Source: AC-32 sp963717725 (lineage in GTDB: Bacteria > Actinomycetota > Thermoleophilia > Gaiellales > Gaiellaceae). From it: 64,000 nt of DNA. A program made the position numbers and the translations under genes. Under the pieces are notes generated by a model. That model did not search any database. It worked only from the letters and a program-made list of their open reading frames with translations, and was not told the DNA's origin. Numbering within the stretch: the first letter of the stretch is position 1; every line of letters begins with the position of its first letter. Of the stretch, positions 1-7,723 are shown in pieces. The stretch is taken from positions 1-64,000 of the forward strand of contig CAVQWS010000015.1 in the NCBI GenBank assembly GCA_963717725.1, in the 5' to 3' direction.

Positions 1-1955
1 TCGCCCATCGCGAAGCCGCCGAAGACGGCGACGATGATCAGCGCCGCGCCGGTGATCAGCCTGGCCGTCGAGGCGACCGGTGGCGTGACCGCCTCCTCCG
101 TCGAGCCGGTCCGGTCGTAGCGCTCCTTGATCCGGCTGAGCAGGAACACCTGATAGTCCATCGAGAGCCCGAACAGCACCGAGAACAGGAACAGCGGCAC
201 CCAGGCCTCGATCGCGTGCACGCGCTGGAAGCCGAGCAGGCCGTTCCCCCAGCCGTGCAGGAAGACGAGGATCACCAGGCCGTAGGCGGCGCCGACCGAG
301 AGCAGGTTGAGGCGGATCGAGGTGGCGGCCACGACGATCGAGCGAAAGACGATCGTCAGCAGCACGAAGCTCAAGCCGAGCACGAAGGCGAAGACGAGCG
401 GCAGCCAGGCGTTCATCGCGTCGATGAAGTCGACATTGTCGGCCGTGTCGCCGCCGACCAGCACGCGCACGTCTGCATCGCCGAAGGCGCGCGGGATCTC
501 GGTCGACCGCAGCCGCCGAACGGCGTCGAGCGCACCGACGCCGGTCTTGTCGCCGGCGACGAGCACGCCGATCGCGGCCGCGCGGCCGTCGGGCGTGACC
601 CGGAGGTCGCTGCCGCCGCCGAAGACCGGGTCGCTCGCGAGCTCGCGTCGCAGCCGCACGATGCCCGTGTTCGCGCGCGGCGAGCGCACATCGCCGGCGA
701 CCGAGATCAGCGCAGGGCTCGAGCTTTGCTGCGGGAAGTCTCGCGCGAGCGCGTCGAAGCCCTGCTTCGACTCGAGTCGGTCCGGCAGCGTGCTCACCCC
801 GCTCGCGCCGAGCTTCAATCCGAACGCGGGAACGGCCAGCGCTAGCAGCAGCGCGCCGAAGGTCACGAGGCTGAGGACCGGCCGGCGCATGACCTCGCGC
901 ACGACGGCTCCCCAGAAGCGTCCCTCCCCGGTCGTGTTGCGGCCGATCCAGGGCAGACGAAGCGCGTTGATGCGATCGCCGAGCAGGCCGAGCAGTGCCG
1001 GCAACAGCGTGAGCGCTGCGAGCACGGAGACGATCGCGACCGAGATCGCCCCCACGGCGAGGCTCTTCATCACGTTCGAGGGGACGAGCAGCATCCCGCT
1101 CAGCGCGATCACGAAGACCGTGCCGCTGATGAGCACCGCGCGGCTCGAGGTCGCGCCCGACGCTGCGATCGCCTCGAGCTCGGCGCGGCCGGCGGTCCGC
1201 TCCTCGCGGTAGCGAGAGAGCACGAACAGCGAGTAGTCGATCCCGAGCGCCAGGCCCATGCCCGTGAGCATGTTCACGAAGAAGACCGAGAGCGAGAATC
1301 CCGCCGCGATCGGCCCGCAGAGCCCGAGCGCGACCACGATCGAGATGATCGCCATCGCGAGCGGGATCAGTCCGGCGACCACGCTGCCGAAGACGATCAA
1401 CAGCACGATCAGCGCCGCCGGAAGGCCAAACTCGAGCTCGCCCGACTTGAGGTCGTGCTGGGAAAGGTCGTTGAAGTCGTGGTCGAGCGTCCCCTCGCCG
1501 GTCATCGCGACGCTGAAGCTTTCGAGCCCATCACTGTGCTCGACCACCGGCAGAAGCGGATCGACGTCTGCCTGGCGCTGGATCCCGAGGAGGAGTGCGT
1601 GCCGGTCAGCGGAGGCGCGCAGCGGCGTTGCGCGATGGACGACTCCCGTCGCCTTCGCGCGCGAGAGCAGTCCGGCGACGAACCGCCTGAAGTGCGGCGC
1701 CCCGACCGTCTCGGTCTCCGAGCGGACGACGATCAGCTCGTCGACGCCGCGCCGGTCGGGTGGGAAGTCCCGATAGAAGATCCGCTCCGCCTGGGCCGAC
1801 TCCGGGTTGCCGGTGACGTGGCCGTTCGTGGTCAGGTTGCCGGGCAGGAGCGCCACTGCCAGGCTGAGCGCGACGACGATCGCGGCGAGCCAGCCGAGCA
1901 GCACCCGCCACGGATGCAGGCTCGAGGCTCGCGCCAGTCGCTCGGTCACGCCCAT
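1..1955 (-). CDS. MMPL/RND-family transporter (C-terminus beyond window)
   Basis: The reading frame runs off the left edge, so 651 residues are visible and the C-terminus is missing. The protein has the duplicated architecture of MMPL transporters: an N-terminal membrane segment (about residues 17-38), an extracytoplasmic domain, a block of helices containing GIDYSLFVLSRYREER near residue 232, a second extracytoplasmic domain, and a second helix block with SMDYQVFLLSRIKERY near residue 597. These two Gly/Ser-x-Asp-Tyr motifs lie in the helices that carry proton relay in the RND superfamily. The likely role is export of a lipid or hydrophobic compound across the membrane; the substrate cannot be read. 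The ATG at 1955 overlaps the stop of the DUF1003 gene (TGATG), so the two are probably co-translated. Confidence 0.9.
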   Translation of the reverse strand, partial: MGVTERLARASSLHPWRVLLGWLAAIVVALSLAVALLPGNLTTNGHVTGNPESAQAERIFYRDFPPDRRGVDELIVVRSETETVGAPHFRRFVAGLLSRAKATGVVHRATPLRASADRHALLLGIQRQADVDPLLPVVEHSDGLESFSVAMTGEGTLDHDFNDLSQHDLKSGELEFGLPAALIVLLIVFGSVVAGLIPLAMAIISIVVALGLCGPIAAGFSLSVFFVNMLTGMGLALGIDYSLFVLSRYREERTAGRAELEAIAASGATSSRAVLISGTVFVIALSGMLLVPSNVMKSLAVGAISVAIVSVLAALTLLPALLGLLGDRINALRLPWIGRNTTGEGRFWGAVVREVMRRPVLSLVTFGALLLALAVPAFGLKLGASGVSTLPDRLESKQGFDALARDFPQQSSSPALISVAGDVRSPRANTGIVRLRRELASDPVFGGGSDLRVTPDGRAAAIGVLVAGDKTGVGALDAVRRLRSTEIPRAFGDADVRVLVGGDTADNVDFIDAMNAWLPLVFAFVLGLSFVLLTIVFRSIVVAATSIRLNLLSVGAAYGLVILVFLHGWGNGLLGFQRVHAIEAWVPLFLFSVLFGLSMDYQVFLLSRIKERYDRTGSTEEAVTPPVASTARLITGAALIIVAVFGGFAMG

Positions 1956-2380
1956 CAGCTTTTGTGGGTGCTCGCGTGAATCGCCTTCGTCAGCTCCAGG
2001 ATCTGGTTCGAGAGCTCGATCAGCTCACGATTCTGCCTGTCCTCCTCCCGCACCGTCTTCCACTCCAGGTTGGCGACGACCTGGCGCTTCGCGTCGGCCC
2101 GGTTCTGGCTGATCATCACGAACGTCGAAAGGAAGATCGCCTCCAGCGAGACGATCATCGTCAGCAGGCCGAACGGGTAGTTCTCGAGCCTGAAGCCGAT
2201 CCAGACGCCGAACCAGAGAATGTGCAGGTAGACGAACCGCATCGAGCCGGCGAAGTCCGTGATCCGGTCGGCGATCCGATTCTGAACGCTCTCGGCTCGC
2301 TTCACCTCCTGCTCGACGAGCGCCGGGTTCGGCTGGATCGGCAGCTTCGACAGACGCTCGTGTAGCTCCGCTGTGTCCAT
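1955..2380 (-). CDS. DUF1003 family membrane protein
   Basis: This 141-residue protein matches the DUF1003 pattern: a charged N-terminus, a DRITDFAGSMRFVYLH segment, two hydrophobic segments around residues 47-90 separated by a short loop (FGVWIGFR), the conserved ISQNRADAKR stretch, and a charged helical tail. Its biochemical role is not established. It lies first in a transcript with the MMPL transporter, and its stop codon overlaps the transporter start by one base, which argues for a shared function at the membrane. The start at 2380 is preceded by a purine-rich stretch (GAAAGAAGG). Confidence 0.88.
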   Translation of the reverse strand: MDTAELHERLSKLPIQPNPALVEQEVKRAESVQNRIADRITDFAGSMRFVYLHILWFGVWIGFRLENYPFGLLTMIVSLEAIFLSTFVMISQNRADAKRQVVANLEWKTVREEDRQNRELIELSNQILELTKAIHASTHKS

Positions 2381-2434
2381 CTCGACCTTCTTTCGGGAGG
2401 GTGTCGGTCGTAGGATCGCCCCATCGCGACCGTC

Positions 2435-3400
2435 GTGCTAGCCGGTGTCCTCGGCGACCTGTGGAACTGGGTGTCCGGCGTCTTCGAGCGGATCGGCGAC
2501 GTCTCGCCCTACTGGATCGTCTTGGCGCTGGGCCTGAAGACCTGCGAGTCGGCGCTCCTCGGCCTCACGTGGCGCAACATCCTGCGGGCCGCGTATCCGA
2601 AGGGCAACCTGTCCTTCAAGACCGCCTGGGGCGCGTCACAGGGCGGGACGGCGATCAACGCGATCGCGCCGGCCCAGGCCGGAACGGCGGCGATGATCGG
2701 CATCTTCCGGACGAGCATCCCGGGCGCCTCGGTCGCCGGCGTGACCACAGCCGCATTCGTCCAGGCGGCCTTCTTCCTGGTCCTGAGCGTGCTGATGGTG
2801 CTCGGCGTCGCCGTCTCCCGGCCACACACGGTCTCGAAGGGCTCACCCTCCGACGAAGGGAGCAGCTTCTTCGCGTCGCACCCGGTCCTGATCCCGCTGA
2901 TCGTGGTCGCGCTGATGGCCGTCGTCTACTTCATCTGGCCGAAGATCAAGCCGTGGCTGAGCAAGGAGTGGCACAAGGCGAAGCAGGGCGCCGCGATCTT
3001 CAGCGACTGGCGCGCCTATGCCAAGACCGTGGCCGCGCCATCGGCCGCCTCGTACGTCTGCCGGATCGGCGTCAACACCATCTTCATGGCCGCCTTCGGC
3101 CTGCCGATCACCGCGTTCACGATCTTCCTGGTGGCCTCGTCCCACATGCTCTCTGGGATCTTCGCGATCACGCCCGGAGGCGTCGGCCAGACGCAGGCGC
3201 TCGACGTCGCCACGCTGAGCAAGTTCGCCCCGACCAAGAGCGTCGCGGCGTTCTCGATCACGCAGGACTCGATCCTGACGATCTGGAACGTCGTGCTCGG
3301 AATCGCCGTGATGCTCTGGGCGTTCGGCTGGCATCAGGCGCGCGACCTGCTCATGAAGAGCCGCCGCAAGAAGCCGGCGCAAGAGCCGGCCGCGCCCTGA
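2435..3400 (+). CDS. Flippase-like integral membrane protein (lysylphosphatidylglycerol synthase TM/UPF0104 type)
   Basis: The 321-residue protein has about eight hydrophobic segments and the features of the UPF0104/LPG-synthase membrane domain: GLTWRNILRAAYP near residue 42, a glycine-rich GASQGGTAINAIAPAQAG stretch near residue 67, and a late SHMLSGIFAITPGGVGQTQA motif near residue 235 that resembles the PGGxG signature. It lacks the cytosolic GNAT-like domain of MprF, so it probably moves a lipid or polyprenyl-linked substrate rather than aminoacylating lipids. The GTG at 2435 is the first plausible start; no strong Shine-Dalgarno sequence precedes it. The C-terminal tail is basic and proline-rich. 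Confidence 0.8.
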   Translation: MLAGVLGDLWNWVSGVFERIGDVSPYWIVLALGLKTCESALLGLTWRNILRAAYPKGNLSFKTAWGASQGGTAINAIAPAQAGTAAMIGIFRTSIPGASVAGVTTAAFVQAAFFLVLSVLMVLGVAVSRPHTVSKGSPSDEGSSFFASHPVLIPLIVVALMAVVYFIWPKIKPWLSKEWHKAKQGAAIFSDWRAYAKTVAAPSAASYVCRIGVNTIFMAAFGLPITAFTIFLVASSHMLSGIFAITPGGVGQTQALDVATLSKFAPTKSVAAFSITQDSILTIWNVVLGIAVMLWAFGWHQARDLLMKSRRKKPAQEPAAP

Positions 3401-3406
3401 CTTGAG

Positions 3407-3976
3407 CTAGACCCCCGGCGCGTGCTGGATCTCGCGCACCCGGAAGGAGAGCACGATGTCCCGCACGCCACGGATGATCGCGAAGGCGGCCACCCAGGCG
3501 ATCAGCAGCGTCGCGCTGCGCCCGTAGTAGCCGGCCGCCCAGAACCCGAGCGCGAGCTCGATGATCCCGCCGATCAGCTGCAGCCACCAGACCTCGATCT
3601 CGTGGCGCGTCGAGATGGCGATCACGATGTCGAACGTCCCCGCGAAGATCAGGAAGAAGCTGAAGACCGCCGCCAGCGCGAGGAACGTGTTGCCGGGATG
3701 AATGAACGCCACGATGCCCGCGGTGAAGAAGACGAACGCCAGCAGCGCGTGGAGCAGCTTCCACCAGCCGGCGGCCATGAACAGCACGCCGATCTCGGCC
3801 ACGCCCGCGAAGATGGCGACGAAGCCGAACAGGATTGAGATCGACGACACCGAGGTGTAGTCGAAGCGAAGCAGGATCACCGAGACGAGGATCCAGGCGA
3901 TGCCGGTGATCAGCATCAGCCACCAGGGCGGCAGTACACGCGCGAGCGTGCGCTCTCTACCGGCCATCGTGATCAT
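3407..3976 (-). CDS. HdeD/DUF308 family membrane protein
   Basis: This 189-residue protein consists almost entirely of six hydrophobic helices arranged as three hairpins, as in the HdeD/DUF308 family. Visible signatures are GIAWILVSVILLRFD in the first helix, a repeated FGFVAIFAGVAEIG/FSFFLIFAGTFDIV pattern that shows internal duplication, and IIGRGxRD-like residues (AIIRGVRDIVLSF) near the C-terminus. HdeD in Escherichia coli is linked to acid resistance; no such role can be shown here. The start is supported by GGAAAGGAG eight bases upstream. It converges on the flippase-like gene with only six bases between their stops. Confidence 0.85.
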   Translation of the reverse strand: MITMAGRERTLARVLPPWWLMLITGIAWILVSVILLRFDYTSVSSISILFGFVAIFAGVAEIGVLFMAAGWWKLLHALLAFVFFTAGIVAFIHPGNTFLALAAVFSFFLIFAGTFDIVIAISTRHEIEVWWLQLIGGIIELALGFWAAGYYGRSATLLIAWVAAFAIIRGVRDIVLSFRVREIQHAPGV

Positions 3977-4051
3977 GAGGGGCTCCTTTCCGGTTGCCTG
4001 ACCCCGTCGCGGCCGATGCTTTCACACTTCCGGATCTGTTATCCAACGGCC

Positions 4052-4558
4052 GTGAGCGTGCGACTCGAGCCGTGGGCGGAGGGTGATCTCCCGCTCCTCC
4101 GCCGGCTCATGGGCGACCCGGCCATGACCGAGCACCTCGGCGGGCCTGAGAGCGAGGAGAAGCTCGTCTCACGCCAGGTCCGTTACGAGCGCCTCGACCC
4201 GAACCAAGGTCGCATGTTCAAGATCGTCGACGAGGACAGCGGCGAGCCAGTTGGCTCGGTCGGTTACTGGGAGAAGGACTGGTGCGATACGACCGTCTGG
4301 GAGACCGGCTGGTCGGTGCTGCCCGAGTTCCAAGGCCGCGGGATCGCCGGCGAGGCGACCAGGCTGGCGATCGACGCCGCCCGCGCCGAGGGCAAGCACC
4401 GCTGGTTCCACGCCTTTCCCTCGGTCGACAACGCGCCCTCGAACGCGATCTGCCGCAAGCTCGACTTCGAGCTGCTCGGGGCCTTCGACTTCGAGTATCC
4501 GCCCGGCAATCCCATGCGCTGCAACGACTGGCGGCTCGAGCTCTTCGCCGCCGCCTGA
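4052..4558 (+). CDS. GNAT family N-acetyltransferase
   Basis: The protein has the GNAT fold, with an acetyl-CoA binding motif FQGRGIAGEATRLAID at about residues 91-106 (beta4-alpha3) and the conserved NAPSNAICRKLDFELLG region typical of RimJ/RimL-like acetyltransferases. It therefore probably acetylates an amino group on a small molecule or protein; the substrate is unknown. The frame is open from an upstream ATG at 4016, but the GTG at 4052 begins exactly at the domain (VSVRLEPW) and gives a 168-residue protein of usual length, so I prefer it. The gene ends 18 bases before the cyclase/AAA regulator. Confidence 0.82.
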   Translation: MSVRLEPWAEGDLPLLRRLMGDPAMTEHLGGPESEEKLVSRQVRYERLDPNQGRMFKIVDEDSGEPVGSVGYWEKDWCDTTVWETGWSVLPEFQGRGIAGEATRLAIDAARAEGKHRWFHAFPSVDNAPSNAICRKLDFELLGAFDFEYPPGNPMRCNDWRLELFAAA

Positions 4559-4576
4559 GCGTCGTACCCTTCGCTC

Positions 4577-7500
4577 ATGCTCACCTGTCCGGCTTGCGGC
4601 CGCGACAACCCCGACGGCTCCAGCTTCTGCAACGCCTGCGGAGCCGATCTGGCCGAGCAGGCAGCCGACGAACGCGAGTACCGCAAAGTGGTCACGCTCC
4701 TCTTCTGCGATGTCGTCGGCTCGACCGCGCTCGGCGAGTCGACCGATCCGGAGGCCCTGCGCGCCCTGCTCGGCCGCTATTTCGACGAGATGAAGACGAT
4801 CGTCGAGCGCCACGGCGGCACCGTCGAGAAGTTCATCGGCGACGCCGTGATGGCCGTCTTCGGCGTCCCGCAGTTGCACGAAGACGACGCGCTGCGGGCC
4901 GTCCGGGCTGCGGTCGAAATGCGTGACGCCCTGCCCGTGCTCGGCGTTGAGGCGCGGATCGGCGTCAACACCGGCGAGGTCGTCGTGGGAACCGCCGAAC
5001 GGCTGGCGACGGGCGACGCGGTCAACGTTGCGGCGCGCCTGGAGCAGGCCGCCGGCGCTGGCGAGGTGCTGCTCGGCGCCGAGACCGCTGCGCTGGTGCG
5101 GGACGCGGTCGAGACCGAGGAGCTCGAGCTGGAGCTGAAGGGCAAGAGCGAGCCGCTCTTCGCACACCGCCTGGTCAGCATCCAGGCTCAGGCGCCGGCC
5201 TTCGCCCGCCGGTTCGACGCACAGCTCGTCGGGCGCGAGCGCGAGCTACGGCGCCTCCAAGAAGCGTTCGGCCAGGCCGGCGAGGACCGCTCCTGCCAGC
5301 TCTTCACCCTCCTCGGGACAGCCGGCGTTGGCAAGTCGCGCCTGACCGCGGAGTTCATCGGCTCGGTGGACAGCGCGCGCGTCGTGCGCGGCCGCTGCCT
5401 GCCCTACGGCGAGGGGATCACCTACTGGCCGGTGATCGAGGTGCTGAAGCAGCTCCCGCCCGCACGGGAGCTCGATCTCGATCCGGCGGCAGTCGCGGCG
5501 ATCGAGGGGCTGCTCGGTGACGAGCCGGTGGTCTCGTCGACCGAGGAGATTCCCTGGGCGCTCCGCAAACTGCTCGAGAGCGCGGCCCCGGTCTTGGTCG
5601 TGTTCGACGACATCCACTGGGCTGAGCCGGCCTTCCTCGACCTGATCGAGCATGTCGCCGACCTCTCGCGCGCCGCGCCGATCCTCTTGCTGTGCCTCGC
5701 CCGGCCCGAGCTGCTCGAGCGCAGGCCGGGCTGGGGCGGCGGCAAGCTGAACGCGACGACCGTCTTGCTCGAGCCGCTCTCGGCGACCCAGACCGACGAG
5801 CTGCTGGAGCGCCTGCTCGGAGAGGCGACGCTCGACGAGGAGCTGCGCGAGCGCATCCGCGACGCCGCGGAGGGGAACCCGCTCTTCGTCGAGGAGATGG
5901 TCGCGTTCGTCGAGGCCTCGGGCGACAGCGAGGTCACCGTGCCGGGGACGATCCAGGCGCTGCTCGCGGCGAGACTCGATCAGCTCGAACCGGTTGAGCG
6001 CGGCGTGCTCGAGCGCGGCTCGGTCGAGGGTCGCGTCTTCCACCGCGGCGCCGTCCAGGCGCTCGCCCCTGAGGAGACGCAGGTCGAGAGCCGCCTGACC
6101 GGCCTGGTCCGAAAAGAGCTCGTCCGCCCGGACAAGGCCCAGCTCACGGGTGAGGACGCCTACCGCTTCCGCCACTTGCTGATCCGCGACGCGGCGTATG
6201 AGGCACTCCCCAAGGCGACCCGCGCCGAGCTGCACGAGCTGTTCGCGGACTGGCTGGCCGAGCACGGCCTGGAGCTCGTCGAGCTCGATGAGATCCTCGG
6301 GTACCACCTCGAACAGGCGCACCTCTACAGGACCGAGCTCGGCGAGAACGAGCCTGGCGAGCTCGGCCGGCGCGCTGCGGAGCGCCTTGCGTCGGCCGGT
6401 CACCGCTCACTGATGGTGGGTGATGGGGCGGGCGCGGCGAACCTGCTCGCTCGCGCGGTTGCCCTCGCGGAGCCCCGGAGCAAGGACGGCGTCGAGCTCC
6501 TGCTCGCGCTGGCCCAGGCACTGATCGACTCGGGAGAGCTACGCGAGGGCCGGCTCCGCCGGGAGGAGGCTTTGGAACTAGCGCGCTCGCTGGGAGATCG
6601 CGCCCTCGAGCTTCGCACACGCTGCGACCTCGACGAGCTGCGGATCACGACCGACCCCTCGTTCACCGCCGAGCAGGCCCTCGAGCGGGGCCGCGAGGCC
6701 GTCCGCGAGCTGGAGCAGATCGGCGATCATCAGGACCTGGCAGCGGCCTGGAATCTCGTCGCGTTCGGCGAGAACCTCCGCGGCACCTGGACCGGCATGG
6801 TCACCGCCCTCGAGCGCGTGGCCGAGCACGCCCGCCTGGCCGGCAACCGCAGGCGGGAGAGCGAGGTTCTGTTCTTCGTCGGCCCTGCCACCTTCTGGGG
6901 GCCGACGCCGGTCTCGATCGGGCTACCGCGCGCCGAGGCGATCGCCGAGAGCGCGGGCACCCTCAAGTGGGGAAAGGCATGGGCGTCCCGGGCAGTCGTC
7001 GGGTTCTACGGGATGCAGGGGCGTTTCGAGGAGGGGCGCGAGCTGGCCGCACGCGCCAACTCGATCCTGGAGGAGCTGGGCCGCCCGATAGAGCTGTACA
7101 CGCTGGCCTTCTGGAGCGCACCGCTCGAGCTGCTGGCCGGAGACCCGGTCGCGGCCGAGCGCGAGGCGGCCTGGGCCTGCGACGGTCTGGAGGCCTGCGG
7201 CGAGAAAGGCTTTCTCTCGACCATGGCCACGCTGCTCGCCGAGGCGCTCTACGCGCAGGGCCGCCTTGACGAGGCCGAGGCCGCCGTCCAGCGCAGCAGG
7301 GAGGTGGCGACGAGCGACGACTTCAACGCGCAGGCGGCCTGGCGCGCATCCCAGGCGAAGATCCTGGCGCGCCGCGGCGAGCTCGAAGAGGCGGAGCGGC
7401 TCGCGCGCGAGGCGATCGAGATCATCGACCGCAGCGACGAGCTGAGCCACCAGGGCGACTTCCGGGTTGGCCTCGCCGAGGTGCTCCAGGTGGCAGGCCG

Positions 7501-7612
7501 CACCGACGAGTCGATTCCGGTGCTCGAAGAGGCCCTCGGACGGTATGAGCAGAAGGAAAACCGTGTCTCGGCGGACGCCACGAGGGCGCTGCTGGTCGAG
7601 CTCCGCGGCTGA
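4577..7612 (+). CDS. Zinc-ribbon / class III adenylate cyclase / AAA ATPase / TPR signalling protein
   Basis: This intact 1011-residue protein has four recognisable parts. Residues 4-21 form a CxxC...CxxC zinc ribbon. Residues about 35-195 are a class III nucleotide cyclase domain with metal-binding aspartates in LLFCDVVGST and in the EKFIGDAVMAVFG motif. An AAA/STAND ATPase follows, with Walker A GTAGVGKSRL near residue 247 and a Walker B-like VLVVFDDIHWAEP near residue 339. From about residue 600 onward are alanine-rich helical repeats of TPR type. Proteins of this layout are abundant in Thermoleophilia; they are thought to couple cAMP synthesis or ligand sensing to ATPase switching, but no ligand is known. 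A frameshifted paralogue lies at 40.6-43.6 kb. Confidence 0.9.
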   Translation: MLTCPACGRDNPDGSSFCNACGADLAEQAADEREYRKVVTLLFCDVVGSTALGESTDPEALRALLGRYFDEMKTIVERHGGTVEKFIGDAVMAVFGVPQLHEDDALRAVRAAVEMRDALPVLGVEARIGVNTGEVVVGTAERLATGDAVNVAARLEQAAGAGEVLLGAETAALVRDAVETEELELELKGKSEPLFAHRLVSIQAQAPAFARRFDAQLVGRERELRRLQEAFGQAGEDRSCQLFTLLGTAGVGKSRLTAEFIGSVDSARVVRGRCLPYGEGITYWPVIEVLKQLPPARELDLDPAAVAAIEGLLGDEPVVSSTEEIPWALRKLLESAAPVLVVFDDIHWAEPAFLDLIEHVADLSRAAPILLLCLARPELLERRPGWGGGKLNATTVLLEPLSATQTDELLERLLGEATLDEELRERIRDAAEGNPLFVEEMVAFVEASGDSEVTVPGTIQALLAARLDQLEPVERGVLERGSVEGRVFHRGAVQALAPEETQVESRLTGLVRKELVRPDKAQLTGEDAYRFRHLLIRDAAYEALPKATRAELHELFADWLAEHGLELVELDEILGYHLEQAHLYRTELGENEPGELGRRAAERLASAGHRSLMVGDGAGAANLLARAVALAEPRSKDGVELLLALAQALIDSGELREGRLRREEALELARSLGDRALELRTRCDLDELRITTDPSFTAEQALERGREAVRELEQIGDHQDLAAAWNLVAFGENLRGTWTGMVTALERVAEHARLAGNRRRESEVLFFVGPATFWGPTPVSIGLPRAEAIAESAGTLKWGKAWASRAVVGFYGMQGRFEEGRELAARANSILEELGRPIELYTLAFWSAPLELLAGDPVAAEREAAWACDGLEACGEKGFLSTMATLLAEALYAQGRLDEAEAAVQRSREVATSDDFNAQAAWRASQAKILARRGELEEAERLAREAIEIIDRSDELSHQGDFRVGLAEVLQVAGRTDESIPVLEEALGRYEQKENRVSADATRALLVELRG

Positions 7613-7723
7613 GCCGAGTTACGTCCGACCCGCTCTCTACCTTGAGCGGTCCGCTCGAGCCGCGCTGGCACGCCGACCCGAGCACGATCAATACCATTGG
7701 GTATGACCCCGGGAGGTCAGGAA

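Noticed and set aside
7613..7723. Possible cobalamin riboswitch before nrdJ
   Set aside because: Only 111 bases are available and I could not find a B12-box or the multi-helix core.
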